64,000 bases of DNA from Sphingobacterium yanglingense. Lineage in GTDB: Bacteria; Bacteroidota; Bacteroidia; Sphingobacteriales; Sphingobacteriaceae. The notes under the pieces were generated by a model. The model searched no databases and was not told where the DNA came from. It saw only the letters and a list, made by a program, of their open reading frames with translations. The DNA is taken from NCBI RefSeq assembly GCF_004363245.1, contig NZ_SNYV01000018.1:186001-250000 (forward strand), in the 5' to 3' direction. The translations under genes and the position numbers were made by a program. How positions within the stretch are numbered: the first letter of the stretch is position 1; every line of letters starts with the position of its first letter. Positions 26,721 to 34,623 of the stretch are shown piece by piece.

Positions 26721-28211
26721 ATGATAAAATATATTATTATTGTCTTGCTGTCGATTCAATTTCAACACCAAGCATTCAGTAATTGTAATACGGTTATAGA
26801 TAGCATAGGAGCCAATATTGAGTTTCGAAATCTTATTCCATCAAAATTTGATAGTATTCAAGTAAATTTTTGGGAAGATTACTTTATGGGCTCACCCTCG
26901 CAGACAATTTCCATTTCTAAAATATTTTCTGGAACTGATCCGAATTTTCGTTTGCATATTCCTAAAATGAACAGACCAGGCTATTTACAAATCATTGGTG
27001 AAAGTAATACTAAAAAGCAATTGCATGAACAGTTATTTTTAGTTGTACAAGGTGATCAAATCACAATCACAATACATCCAGATAGCCTATCTTTTATAGG
27101 AAATAGCACAAACAAATACATAATTGTCCAAAAGATAGGAGATCTAAAGAAAAAACAACAAGCTTATATTGATGATTTTAAAAGGCTAAATAATAAAGAG
27201 TTTTCCACATTTGCTGATGAATTGAATACATATTTCGAAGCCCCTTTAAATTTATATCTAAGTGAAAGGTTAGCATTGCTTGAACAAGAGAAAAAGAATT
27301 TACCTAAGCAAGTATACCGGACAATGAAAGCTAATTTAATTGGGCAAGAATATCACGAAAGGCATCAAAATTTCCTTAAAATGAAGAGCTATGGATTGGT
27401 TAGTGATAGTTCCCAATACAAGCAGTTTAAAGATATTTACAATGAAAATCTTGTACCATTGAAAAGTTACAATTTTAAAACTACAGACCTGTTATTTTCA
27501 GATGGTCGATTTTTAAGCTATTTATACCTTAAAGCACGATTAGATGTAGAATTCAAAATAGGTCTTCCAGACGAAGAGAAAGACTTGTTTTATTACTATA
27601 AAAAGAATTTCAAAGGAAAGCTTCGTGAAAAATTAATGGTAGATTTTTTGCTATGGGGAATCAAATATCTCAATGAGCATCAAGAATTTCTCATAAAAAC
27701 ACATGAATTTGTGAAAACACCATCTTATAAAAAAATATTAATTGGCTTAGAAAACAGACCCCAAATAAATGAACCAGCCTTTAACTTTAAACTGGAAGAT
27801 ACCAACGGAAATATCGTAACATTGGAGAGCCTTAGAGGTAAAGTGATCTTCATTGATTTCTGGTATACAGGATGCCAATGGTGTGCTGTTTATTATAACA
27901 CACAGCTAAAGAATATAGAACATTATTTTAAAGATAATCCAAACATTCAGTTTATTACGGTCTCTATTGATCTTGATCGAGAGAAATGGATTGAGAGTGT
28001 AAATTCAGGGAAATACACCAGTAATGAAGTTCTTAATCTATATACTATGGGGATGGGTAGTAGACACCATATCATTAAGCATTATAGAATTAGAGGGTAT
28101 CCACATCCTTTAATTATAGATAAGCAGGGAAGAAATTTACAATTGGAAGGTATTAGACAAATGGAAAAATCTGAATTGATAGCTTTTATTGAAGCCGCAA
28201 TTAATAAGTAA
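26721..28211 (+). CDS. TlpA-like thioredoxin protein with large N-terminal domain
   Basis: A 496-residue protein with a signal peptide (MIKYIIIVLLSIQFQHQAFS). Residues about 20-345 form a DUF4369-like and helical region typical of Bacteroidota TlpA-type proteins. Residues about 350-496 are a thioredoxin domain with the catalytic C-x-x-C at Cys-385 and Cys-388 (WYTGCQWCAVYYN) and a cis-Pro region RGYPHPLIIDKQGR. It acts in the periplasm as a thiol-disulfide oxidoreductase. The start is set at the ATG 2 bp after the SusD stop. It belongs to the SusCD operon and fits with the MauE-like protein nearby. Confidence 0.88.
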   Translation: MIKYIIIVLLSIQFQHQAFSNCNTVIDSIGANIEFRNLIPSKFDSIQVNFWEDYFMGSPSQTISISKIFSGTDPNFRLHIPKMNRPGYLQIIGESNTKKQLHEQLFLVVQGDQITITIHPDSLSFIGNSTNKYIIVQKIGDLKKKQQAYIDDFKRLNNKEFSTFADELNTYFEAPLNLYLSERLALLEQEKKNLPKQVYRTMKANLIGQEYHERHQNFLKMKSYGLVSDSSQYKQFKDIYNENLVPLKSYNFKTTDLLFSDGRFLSYLYLKARLDVEFKIGLPDEEKDLFYYYKKNFKGKLREKLMVDFLLWGIKYLNEHQEFLIKTHEFVKTPSYKKILIGLENRPQINEPAFNFKLEDTNGNIVTLESLRGKVIFIDFWYTGCQWCAVYYNTQLKNIEHYFKDNPNIQFITVSIDLDREKWIESVNSGKYTSNEVLNLYTMGMGSRHHIIKHYRIRGYPHPLIIDKQGRNLQLEGIRQMEKSELIAFIEAAINK

Positions 28212-28278
28212 CGATTGCAATCAAATTGTCAAATACTAGGTTTAGTTCGATATGCTTATTTAATGAAGATATATCATA

Positions 28279-28309
28279 AAGGGTAGGATCCGAAAAATAT
28301 CCTACCCTT
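28279..28309. terminator. Bidirectional terminator between TlpA and peptide genes
   Basis: Perfect 11-bp inverted repeat AAGGGTAGGAT / ATCCTACCCTT with a 9-base loop. It lies between two convergent genes (the TlpA-type gene on plus, the small peptide gene on minus) and can stop both. Confidence 0.75.
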
Positions 28310-28317
28310 GAATTTTA

Positions 28318-28563
28318 TCATTTTAAATAAAACAATCCTGAAATAGGTACTCTTTCAGTTTCACTAACTTGAAGATAAGCGCAGGTTTGCTCAGGGAATG
28401 CTTCATTACAATCCCAATTTACACCTTTTTGTCCAGTAATTGGCGTATTGGATGTAGCATCAGGATAATGATCACCTGGTGCAAATGGTAAAGCACCAGC
28501 GATCGATGTACCTATAATAGCTGAACAGGCTATTGCCGTAAAGGCGATTTTGATCTTTTTCAT
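28318..28563 (-). CDS. Small secreted two-cysteine peptide (DUF6520-like)
   Basis: An 81-residue peptide with a clear signal sequence (MKKIKIAFTAIACSAIIGTS IAGA) and a mature part of about 57 residues. The mature part contains two cysteines (Cys-52 and Cys-61, in DCNEAFPEQTCAYLQV) that could form a disulfide. It resembles the small Bacteroidota peptides annotated DUF6520. It is divergent in direction from the SusCD operon and lies 78 bp downstream of the MauE-like gene on the same strand, so the two are probably co-transcribed. Function is unknown; it could be a substrate of the redox proteins encoded beside it. Confidence 0.7.
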   Translation of the reverse strand: MKKIKIAFTAIACSAIIGTSIAGALPFAPGDHYPDATSNTPITGQKGVNWDCNEAFPEQTCAYLQVSETERVPISGLFYLK

Positions 28564-28640
28564 GTTTCAAATTTTAGGTTGTTAAAAAATATTAGAAAGC
28601 ATTTTGGACAGATGCCTTCAATCTGTATTCATGAATATTT

Positions 28641-29093
28641 TTATCCGTTGGCTTTTGATCTTCGTTGCACAAAAATGGAGTTATTCCAGTGACTGAGTAT
28701 GATGCCGATGATGCCAAGTACAATAAAGTAGTAATTGAAGTTAAGCTGTCGCCACCAAGAGAAATGTTTGCTGATACCAGCACATGAGCAGGGCATGTAG
28801 CCGTAAAAATTACTTATCACAAGATGGATATAAACATTGAAGGCGATCAGCAAAAACGTGGAGAGGTATAAGCCTAATAATCTTGTCTTATTGAATAAGA
28901 GTAGTGCAGCTAAGGTAAGTTGCAGCAGGATTATTCCCCAGACAATCACGAATGTGTACTGATCCGGAAATACCTGTGATCTGATCTGTGATACAAATTC
29001 ATTGTAGATATACAATTTGCTCAATGCTACAAAAACAAACAATGCTACAAAGGAGTAACTAATGAAATCAATGATATTCTTTTTCATAAGCAC
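28641..29093 (-). CDS. MauE/DoxX-like redox-associated membrane protein
   Basis: A 150-residue protein with four predicted membrane helices (about residues 10-28, 46-66, 72-94 and 115-137). A PCSCAG motif (Cys-102, Cys-104) lies at the membrane surface between helices 3 and 4. This topology and the cysteine pair fit the MauE/DoxX family. MauE in methylamine users helps disulfide formation in a secreted subunit. Here the neighbours are a small secreted peptide with two cysteines and a TlpA-type thioredoxin, which suggests a role in oxidising that peptide. Confidence 0.75.
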   Translation of the reverse strand: MLMKKNIIDFISYSFVALFVFVALSKLYIYNEFVSQIRSQVFPDQYTFVIVWGIILLQLTLAALLLFNKTRLLGLYLSTFLLIAFNVYIHLVISNFYGYMPCSCAGISKHFSWWRQLNFNYYFIVLGIIGIILSHWNNSIFVQRRSKANG

Positions 29094-29541
29094 ATGTTTT
29101 GTGCTCGAAATTCCTGTTTAAATCCAGTTTACCGACTGTGGTTCCGCTGTTGAAGTTTAAGTTGATCGCTGTGAACTCCAAGCTTGTTATAATGAAAAGA
29201 GAGGAAGGATGTGCTTTGTTTAATAGGGTCTGATATGAAGGTAACTAAACTTGAGTTGCAGAGTACTAATACTAATGAGCCTAAAAGGTGTTTTATCGAA
29301 ATAGAAATACGCTTTAGGCTCAGAATTGTTTTAAGAATGAAAGAATAATGCTAACTAAATAATCCGCCGGCTAGTCCACCCAATAGACCGCTAACGGCAA
29401 TATACCACGAAGTGGTAATATGAGCAAAAACTAAACCTACGCAATTCATTATCTAAAAATATTACTATTTCTATTGTGAGCCAATTGATTACCATCAACA
29501 TTTTTCAACAACGAAAGGTTGATTAAAATCAATATCTTTTA
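29094..29541. other. Gene-free stretch with one strong hairpin
   Basis: About 450 bp between divergent genes. It should contain the promoters of the MauE-like gene (minus) and the 29542 gene (plus). The clear structure is TGAGCCTAAA (29276-29285) pairing with TTTAGGCTCA (29313-29322), a perfect 10-bp stem. No convincing gene was found; a Gly-rich short frame on the minus strand at 29352 lacks an ATG start in my reading. Confidence 0.45.
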
Positions 29542-30006
29542 ATGGGTTTCTCAGCATTTAAATTTTTCTACTATGTTTGTCAAAAACATATGATTGCACG
29601 CAGATATAGGCACTTGACCAATACCTATGTATTGATAACGCAACAAACTAATGCTTGTCCATCGAGCATCGAACCTTACAATAATATAGCAAATATCATT
29701 GATGTTTTTTGGCATGAAAAACAAAATAATCACACGGTCAAATTACAAGTAGGATTAAACGAATTATTATTGGATGCAAAACAGGTTTTTTGCCTTTATC
29801 CAATAGACGAAATTCGTAATAGATCCAACAAAACTATTCAATTAGAGCTATCCGAAAAAGAAGCTTTAAAGCTAATATCTTACCACTTGGAAAAGGAGGA
29901 GCTATGGGAGGCGTTCAAAATGGCTTGCCACAGTCCAAAAGTCAGGAAAATAGCATTTATAAATTTTTCCGCCTATTTAAAAGTATACTTACTGCCTGCA
30001 TTATAG
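29542..30006 (+). CDS. Hypothetical protein
   Basis: A 154-residue protein of unknown family. It has no clear signal peptide; a better start may be the methionine at residue 17 (MIARRYRHLTN, position 29590). The middle (NHTVKLQVGLNELLLDAKQV) and the C-terminal helix (EKEALKLISYHLEKEELWEA) look like a folded small domain. It is encoded 24 bp before the STN-like gene on the same strand, so they may work together. Confidence 0.5.
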   Translation: MGFSAFKFFYYVCQKHMIARRYRHLTNTYVLITQQTNACPSSIEPYNNIANIIDVFWHEKQNNHTVKLQVGLNELLLDAKQVFCLYPIDEIRNRSNKTIQLELSEKEALKLISYHLEKEELWEAFKMACHSPKVRKIAFINFSAYLKVYLLPAL

Positions 30007-30030
30007 ACTTCATCAAAACAACAATCGATC

Positions 30031-30330
30031 ATGAAATTCATTAAAATACTAATTTTCTTTTTACTACTTCAGAAAATCTGTGTAGCCCAGACCAAATTTT
30101 TTGACAACACCGCTTTGGATACTGTAATGAATTATATCTGTAAAAAATCATCATTAAATTTTTTGCCGCCTAAGTGTGAGAAAATGCGACACTTCACAGT
30201 TGCATTCGAAGAACCGTTTAATCTATCAACTGCTCTGAGAATCTTAACTCTATTAGATGTGATAATACATCTAGTCTATATAAATGATTTTCCATATTTG
30301 ACTTATGAATGTGAGGAAATTAATCGTTAA
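30031..30330 (+). CDS. Orphan secreted STN-like domain protein
   Basis: A 99-residue protein with a signal peptide (MKFIKILIFFLLLQKICVAQ). The mature part follows the STN pattern: FDNTALDTVMNYICKKSSLN, then HFTVAFEEPFNLSTALRILT and LLDVIIHLVYINDFPYL. In receptors this domain faces the periplasm and contacts FecR. As a free protein it could compete with the STN domain of the SusC encoded at 21828, or serve another receptor. The match is by pattern and the Cys content is unusual, so this is moderately sure. Confidence 0.5.
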   Translation: MKFIKILIFFLLLQKICVAQTKFFDNTALDTVMNYICKKSSLNFLPPKCEKMRHFTVAFEEPFNLSTALRILTLLDVIIHLVYINDFPYLTYECEEINR

Positions 30331-30389
30331 ATTTTGCTTGGTATTTTTATTAGCTCTTGATATTAGTTTTAGAGGGAATCTGTAGTTTT

Positions 30390-30480
30390 TATCTATTCAC
30401 TACACTGAACTTCTTCTTTACAGTAGATAAATATTCCTTAGAATATTTAGGCGGAATCTTTTAAGATTCCGCTTTTTTTT
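30390..30480 (+). ncRNA. Structured RNA-like unit 1
   Basis: Three successive stems: TATCTA/TAGATA (30390-30395 with 30424-30429), AAATATTC/GAATATTT (30429-30436 with 30441-30448) and a terminator GCGGAATCTT/AAGATTCCGC (30451-30472) followed by eight T. No gene is in it. A promoter was not identified with certainty. It may be a small RNA or the end of the upstream transcript. Confidence 0.35.
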
Positions 30481-30514
30481 CAAATTGACTGAAGTCAACT
30501 TATTTTAAAGTTGA

Positions 30515-30543
30515 TTGTAGGGTCAAATAATAGTTTATCTTTG
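30515..30543 (+). promoter_or_regulatory. Bacteroidota-type promoter of unit 2
   Basis: A TTG at 30515-30517 is followed after 18 bases by TATCTTTG (30536-30543), which matches the TAnnTTTG -7 element of Bacteroidota sigma ABfr promoters. The usual spacing is about 19 bases. Transcription would start near 30550, directly at a hairpin. Confidence 0.5.
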
Positions 30544-30545
30544 AA

Positions 30546-30615
30546 TTCTTCGCACATGTTTTATGCGAAGTGTGTAAAATCAACGGAATATCAAAATGAT
30601 ATTCCGTTTGATTTT
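30546..30615 (+). ncRNA. Candidate small RNA, unit 2
   Basis: Just after a good promoter, CTTCGCA/TGCGAAG (30548-30554 with 30564-30570) forms a 5' stem. Then a perfect 12-bp stem AACGGAATATCA/TGATATTCCGTT (30582-30593 with 30597-30608) with an AAA loop is followed by a T-rich tail. The unit is about 70 nucleotides long and contains no credible protein frame. This is the best supported of the four units. Confidence 0.5.
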
Positions 30616-30754
30616 AATTTTCTTAATTCAGTGAGTAAAGCTTTTTTTATGATTACTTGCAAGGTTTTTTATGCGCGATTCCTTTTGTTTGTTTTTTTTG
30701 GTTTTTCATATCTCACAAAAGTGCATTGCAAACTTTAAAATCTTCAAGTTGATT

Positions 30755-30852
30755 TGCGTAACGGTATCTTTCCAGACTCCGTTAGAAACAGGTAAGTTGC
30801 AGCTGCAACAAGAGCTGTACAAAGCAGGGCATTTCTATGTCCTGCTTTTTTA
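30755..30852 (+). ncRNA. Structured RNA-like unit 3
   Basis: Three stems in series: TAACGG/CCGTTA (30759-30764 with 30779-30784), the self-complementary GTTGCAGCTGCAAC (30796-30809), and a terminator AAAGCAGGGC/GTCCTGCTTT (30821-30848, one G-T pair) followed by T residues. No protein frame fits. The promoter is not clear. Confidence 0.4.
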
Positions 30853-30944
30853 TTGCATCTGTATTATCTCTACATGATTAAACTCAATAAAATAAAGATA
30901 AACGATAATACCGCATTCCCATCTTGGTAAGATTAGTATCATAT

Positions 30945-31017
30945 CAGTATCTTCGGTTGTCACTAGCTGTTTGACACCCTTAAAGGTAGATGTTCATTAG
31001 ACCATCTACCTTCTTTT
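30945..31017 (+). ncRNA. Structured RNA-like unit 4
   Basis: A stem GGTTGTCA/TGACACC (30955-30962 with 30972-30978, one bulge) is followed by the terminator-like stem GGTAGATG/CATCTACC (30985-30992 with 31003-31010) and a pyrimidine tail TTCTTTTTCTTC. It repeats the layout of units 1-3 with unrelated sequence. Confidence 0.35.
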
Positions 31018-31030
31018 TCTTCTATTATAA

Positions 31031-31351
31031 TTGATTGCTTTGAGAAATCTAAACATTGCAAAGGATCTTGCGATAAGGATAAATTTCGAAACAGATTTTG
31101 TCACTGGAAAATTCGAGGTATATTATCTTAAAAATCTAAACATAGATCGTTATAGATTCCTTTATATCTATGAGTTTGATTACAACAGGTCTGGTTATTC
31201 TTCAAACGAATTGCTTGTTGATTTTTTTGAACATATTAATTTGTCGATACAAGAAAATGATTTTATCAACAACGGGTATAAAATCGGTGATAACATTATC
31301 GATTATTTGCTGCCAGTAGTTATGAATAAGATATTAGGTAATGTATATTAA
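31031..31351 (+). CDS. Doubtful small hypothetical protein
   Basis: An open frame of 106 codons starting with TTG (reads LIALRNLNIAKDLAIRINFE...). It is rich in Ile, Asn and Tyr, with the residue spacing of a real folded protein (IDRYRFLYIYEFDYNRSGYS). There is no ATG start and no recognised family. It starts 14 bp after the terminator-like hairpin of unit 4. It is perhaps a real small ICE protein, but the start and even existence are uncertain. Confidence 0.35.
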   Translation: MIALRNLNIAKDLAIRINFETDFVTGKFEVYYLKNLNIDRYRFLYIYEFDYNRSGYSSNELLVDFFEHINLSIQENDFINNGYKIGDNIIDYLLPVVMNKILGNVY

Positions 31352-31542
31352 GATTTTGATTAAAGTCATTTTCTCCAATGAAAGTTGGAAATATTGATTA
31401 TTCAACATTATTTTGCTGCACCATTTTTGTTCTATAAGAGAAGGATGAAAATTGGTAATCAGAGAAAAGAGGTACCCCTTTCTAGGGAGACCAAATAGTA
31501 GTTTACTGATCTACATAAAATCAGGAGGATTTCATAAGCTAT

Positions 31543-31574
31543 GTCCCATCCATTGATTTGGGTGGGACTTTTTT
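31543..31574 (+). terminator. Terminator ahead of the YCII gene
   Basis: GTCCCATCC (31543-31551) pairs with GGGTGGGAC (31560-31568, one G-T pair), followed by TTTTTTG. It ends a transcript that starts upstream, either of the 31031 frame or of another small RNA, and separates it from the 31664 gene. Confidence 0.6.
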
Positions 31575-31663
31575 GTAACTTTATTTAAAAAAAAATTAAA
31601 TATGTCCCGATTTTGTTATTGCAATTGTCTTGTCTATAGTTTTTAATTTTAAATAAAGATATT

Positions 31664-32008
31664 ATGAAACAGTTTTTATTACTCATTAGGCAAAGTGCGG
31701 ACTATTCCAACATGTCAGTTGAGCAAATGCAAGAAGACATCAACAACCACATTAAATGGGTGGAGGGTCTGGTACAAAAAGGACACTTCCGTGAGGCAAA
31801 TCCGTTGGATGGAAACTCAGGCGCAGTTTTAAAACAAGAATCCGAAACCGACGGTCCTTATATTGAAACAAAAGAATGTGTCAGTGGGTACTACTTTATT
31901 CTAGCTAAAGACTTGAAACAAGCCAAAGAGCTAGCACGTGGATGCCCAGATCTTGCTAATGGGGCTACGATAGAGATTCGTGAGGTCATAGACACTGATG
32001 CAGAATAG
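31664..32008 (+). CDS. YCII/DGPF-domain protein
   Basis: A 114-residue protein of the YCII-related (DGPF) family. It begins MKQFLLLIRQSADYSNMSVE and includes the DGPF-equivalent DGPYIETKECVSGYYFILAK and the C-terminal ARGCPDLANGATIEIREV. In many bacteria these small proteins are encoded directly beside ECF42 sigma factors, as here. The role of DGPF proteins is not established; they may sense a small molecule. The stop overlaps the next gene by 11 bp, so translation is coupled. Confidence 0.85.
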   Translation: MKQFLLLIRQSADYSNMSVEQMQEDINNHIKWVEGLVQKGHFREANPLDGNSGAVLKQESETDGPYIETKECVSGYYFILAKDLKQAKELARGCPDLANGATIEIREVIDTDAE

Positions 32009-33239
32009 TTTAGATTCAAACAAACTTACTGACCATCTTTTCAGACATAATTCTGGAAAGATGGTCTCCATATTGGCAAAGCGTTTCGGTTATGAGTATT
32101 TCGAAGATATAACGGATTCTGTACAGGATGCGTTTGAAAGCGCGATCAGGACATGGAAATTCGGTTCAATACCAACCAATCCATCAGGTTGGTTATTTAA
32201 AGTAGCTCAAAATAATCTGCTTAACAAATTAAAGAGAAAAAAAATATCAAACCTACATTATGAATATTACACTTCATTTGAGCTACAGGAAAATGAAGCA
32301 GAAGAAAGCGCATTAAAATTATTAATACATTGTTCGTCTATGCAGGTTTCAAACAAGAAAAAAATAATTTTTCTACTTTACTTTCTTTGTGGCTTTAGTT
32401 ACAATGAAATTGCTGCTGCGCTTTTCCTAAATTTGGAAGGTGTGAAAAAGATGATTCTTAGAAATAAAGAAACTTTTAAAAGACATGCGGAACGATTTGA
32501 TAATTTTGATATGAATATGATCAAAAATTATGACATACCTATTCAAGTCATATATCTACTCTTTAACGCTGGCTACAAAAGCTCAAAAAATCTGCACAAC
32601 ATACAATTACAACTTTGTTTTGAAGCTATTAGATTGGCGAAATTATTACATTCTTATATACCTAGTAATGCAAAATTAAACTCGCTTCTGGCTTTAATGT
32701 TCTTCAACGTTTCGCGTTTCCCTGCTAGAGTTAGTAAGGAATCTTGGGTGACATTAGAAAAACAAAATCGTAAAAAATGGAACTTCACATTTATTTTCGA
32801 AGGTTTTTACTATTTAAATGTAGCTAAAGATAACTTAGCAGAAGAAATTGAAACCTATTATTTAGAGGCGTTGATATCATCGATACATTGCTCTTCTCTA
32901 TCTTACCAATCAACAGATTGGAAATCTATTTCTTTTTTGTACCGACAACTTGAAATTCTAAAACCCGATTCCCTAACAGTGAAATTAAATCGATTGATTG
33001 CTGAAAGCAATGTCAAAAATGTAAATCTAATTTTATCTGAATTAGATTCATTTGAGCAATCAATCGACGATAAGTTAGCCTATTATTTCTATACGACTAA
33101 AGCTCACCTGTGTTTAAAATTGCAAAACCATAAACTGGCAATTGACACCTATCAAAAGGCTCTGCAATTTACGCACAACAAATTTGACATCAATTTCGTA
33201 AAGCAAAAAGTTGAGGATATCAAAGGCAAATATCTGTGA
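31998..33239 (+). CDS. ECF42-like sigma factor with TPR-like tail
   Basis: A 413-residue protein. Residues about 25-85 are sigma region 2 (FEDITDSVQDAFESAIRTWK, then PSGWLFKVAQNNLLNKLKRK). Residues about 110-165 are region 4 (KKIIFLLYFLCGFSYNEIAA). Residues about 175-413 are a helical tail with TPR-like repeats (YYFYTTKAHLCLKLQNHKLA then IDTYQKALQF). This size, tail and DGPF partner are the marks of ECF42, which lacks a classical anti-sigma factor. The tail is thought to regulate activity. It starts within the end of the YCII gene. Confidence 0.88.
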   Translation: MQNSLDSNKLTDHLFRHNSGKMVSILAKRFGYEYFEDITDSVQDAFESAIRTWKFGSIPTNPSGWLFKVAQNNLLNKLKRKKISNLHYEYYTSFELQENEAEESALKLLIHCSSMQVSNKKKIIFLLYFLCGFSYNEIAAALFLNLEGVKKMILRNKETFKRHAERFDNFDMNMIKNYDIPIQVIYLLFNAGYKSSKNLHNIQLQLCFEAIRLAKLLHSYIPSNAKLNSLLALMFFNVSRFPARVSKESWVTLEKQNRKKWNFTFIFEGFYYLNVAKDNLAEEIETYYLEALISSIHCSSLSYQSTDWKSISFLYRQLEILKPDSLTVKLNRLIAESNVKNVNLILSELDSFEQSIDDKLAYYFYTTKAHLCLKLQNHKLAIDTYQKALQFTHNKFDINFVKQKVEDIKGKYL

Positions 33240-33242
33240 TTA

Positions 33243-33701
33243 TTACATACTTTTTATTGATGCTATCATTTTGCGTAGAGTTTCTAAAACAATCTCCTTA
33301 TCTTTTGTTTCTACATTGTAGAATTTACTTCTTAGACTTTCTGTCGAAATTTTATCTGTTTTGCTGCTTGATAAAAAACTAGCGAATCTCCTGGCAATTT
33401 TTGAAAGGTTTGGATCATCAAATACGTCTGCCTCGACTAATGATCTAAGCATTATAGCGATCTGGTCAACACTTAGGTTGACTTTTACTCTGTCTCTATC
33501 ACCTTCGTTAATAGGAACTGAAATGCCAGTTGTAAGGTCGTTAATTGCTTTTTGTATCTTAAAATATAAATAGTACTTCTTAAGCTTTTTAATAGTTTTT
33601 TTGTGTTGAAATTTTTCACCACTCCAATTGGATGGTAAGAAATTGAGTTCCTCAGTGTTGTTAATTAAGGTTAAAAGACCAGTAATTGCTTCTCTATTCA
33701 T
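33243..33701 (-). CDS. RteC C-terminal-like small protein
   Basis: A 152-residue basic protein. The C-terminal half (SVDQIAIMLRSLVEADVFDD, then PNLSKIARRFASFLSSSKTD, LRSKFYNVETKDKEIVLETL) follows the pattern of the C-terminal domain of RteC-type proteins, which also read as a helix, 'IA..F...F', and a 'R..' tail. It is convergent with the ECF42-like gene, with a gap of 3 bp. It might modulate transfer or be an independent regulator. The similarity is by pattern only. Confidence 0.5.
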   Translation of the reverse strand: MNREAITGLLTLINNTEELNFLPSNWSGEKFQHKKTIKKLKKYYLYFKIQKAINDLTTGISVPINEGDRDRVKVNLSVDQIAIMLRSLVEADVFDDPNLSKIARRFASFLSSSKTDKISTESLRSKFYNVETKDKEIVLETLRKMIASIKSM

Positions 33702-34126
33702 AACAATTTCGTTTTTAGTGAATGAAATATATAATTATTCAAATTGAAAACCATAATGTCAACGGAATGTAGTTAGAATTTGCTACATCGTAAACTTCTA
33801 TCCATAAGATAAACAGGTGTTTATCTTATAAATTTATTCCTTACATAGGATCGGCTACTTTGAAAGTTTCCAACTAATACTACCTTGTCTTATCTACTAA
33901 AGGGGGCGCGAAAGTAAAGCAAGCACATCTTGTAAAAAAAAAGTGTTCGGCATAAACACACGCCACGTCTTTTTAGTTTTGATTTTTTGCGTGGCGTTTT
34001 GCCAACGCACATACCCACCATTTATTCCGCTTCCTTTTTTTGTTCCAGTGTGCAGGCTTTGGGTGTTAGGACTTTCCCTTTTGCGATAAAAGCAAGGCAG
34101 AAGGTTCATCTTAAATTTTTAATGTT
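33702..34126. other. Gene-free stretch with terminator-like hairpin
   Basis: About 425 bp between divergent genes. ACGCCACG (33960-33967) pairs with CGTGGCGT (33990-33997), followed by TTTTG, and the loop is 22 bases. Promoters for the genes at 33701 (minus) and 34127 (plus) must be here. A 70-codon frame on the minus strand crosses the hairpin and is not believed. Confidence 0.4.
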
Positions 34127-34615
34127 ATGAAGTATTTTAAAGATTGTAACACATTGGAAGAAGTTAGAAAGCTTTATCGGAAGCTAGCTTTTGAAAATCA
34201 CCCTGATAAAGGAGGAAACACAGCTACAATGCAGGAAATAAATAAGGAGTACGCTTATATATCTGCAAAAATAATAAGTGGTCAATATTCCTCAGCAGAA
34301 GAAACAGATAGAGAAATGAACTATTCACATGAATATCGGGAGGTAATAGAAAAGATAATCAACCTGCCTGATATAATTATTGAATTGGTGGCGCACTGGA
34401 TATGGGTTACTGGTAAGACAAAACCTGTGCGACAGCAATTAAAAGAAGCTGGTTTTTATTTCGCATCAAAAAAAGAGGCTTGGTACTACAGGAGCGAGCT
34501 GTTCAAAGTGAGTAGAGGTGGTAGAAAGTCGCTGGATGAGATAAGAGGAAAATATGGTAGTTCCATTATCAACAGCGATAGCGACAAAAATAAAAAAATT
34601 GTTAACGCTAAATAA
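34127..34615 (+). CDS. J-domain protein of the ICE
   Basis: A 162-residue protein. Residues about 1-45 form a J domain with the diagnostic His-25, Pro-26, Asp-27 (AFENHPDKGGNTATMQEINK). The C-terminal domain (about 90-140) contains ELVAHWIWVTGKTKPVRQQL and ASKKEAWYYRSE. J domains recruit Hsp70 (DnaK) to clients. No DnaK is encoded here, so it would use the host's. It is next to a 162-aa protein and ParB, in a block linked to element maintenance. The exact role is unknown. Confidence 0.75.
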   Translation: MKYFKDCNTLEEVRKLYRKLAFENHPDKGGNTATMQEINKEYAYISAKIISGQYSSAEETDREMNYSHEYREVIEKIINLPDIIIELVAHWIWVTGKTKPVRQQLKEAGFYFASKKEAWYYRSELFKVSRGGRKSLDEIRGKYGSSIINSDSDKNKKIVNAK

Positions 34616-34623
34616 TATTTACT

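Noticed and set aside
29352..29449. Minus-strand Gly-rich frame ending GLLGGLAGGLFS, resembling a small membrane or bacteriocin-like peptide
   Set aside because: In my reading no ATG is in frame with this end (the nearby ATG at 29449 is in another frame), so the peptide cannot be supported.
30511..30877. Plus-strand frames of 75 and 68 codons
   Set aside because: They run through promoter and terminator-like stems of the structured units, and the residues are dominated by Phe/Leu from T-rich DNA.
33897..34109. 70-codon minus-strand frame (MNLLPCFYRKRESPNTQSLH...)
   Set aside because: It crosses a strong hairpin and lacks protein-like composition; it is more likely noncoding sequence.
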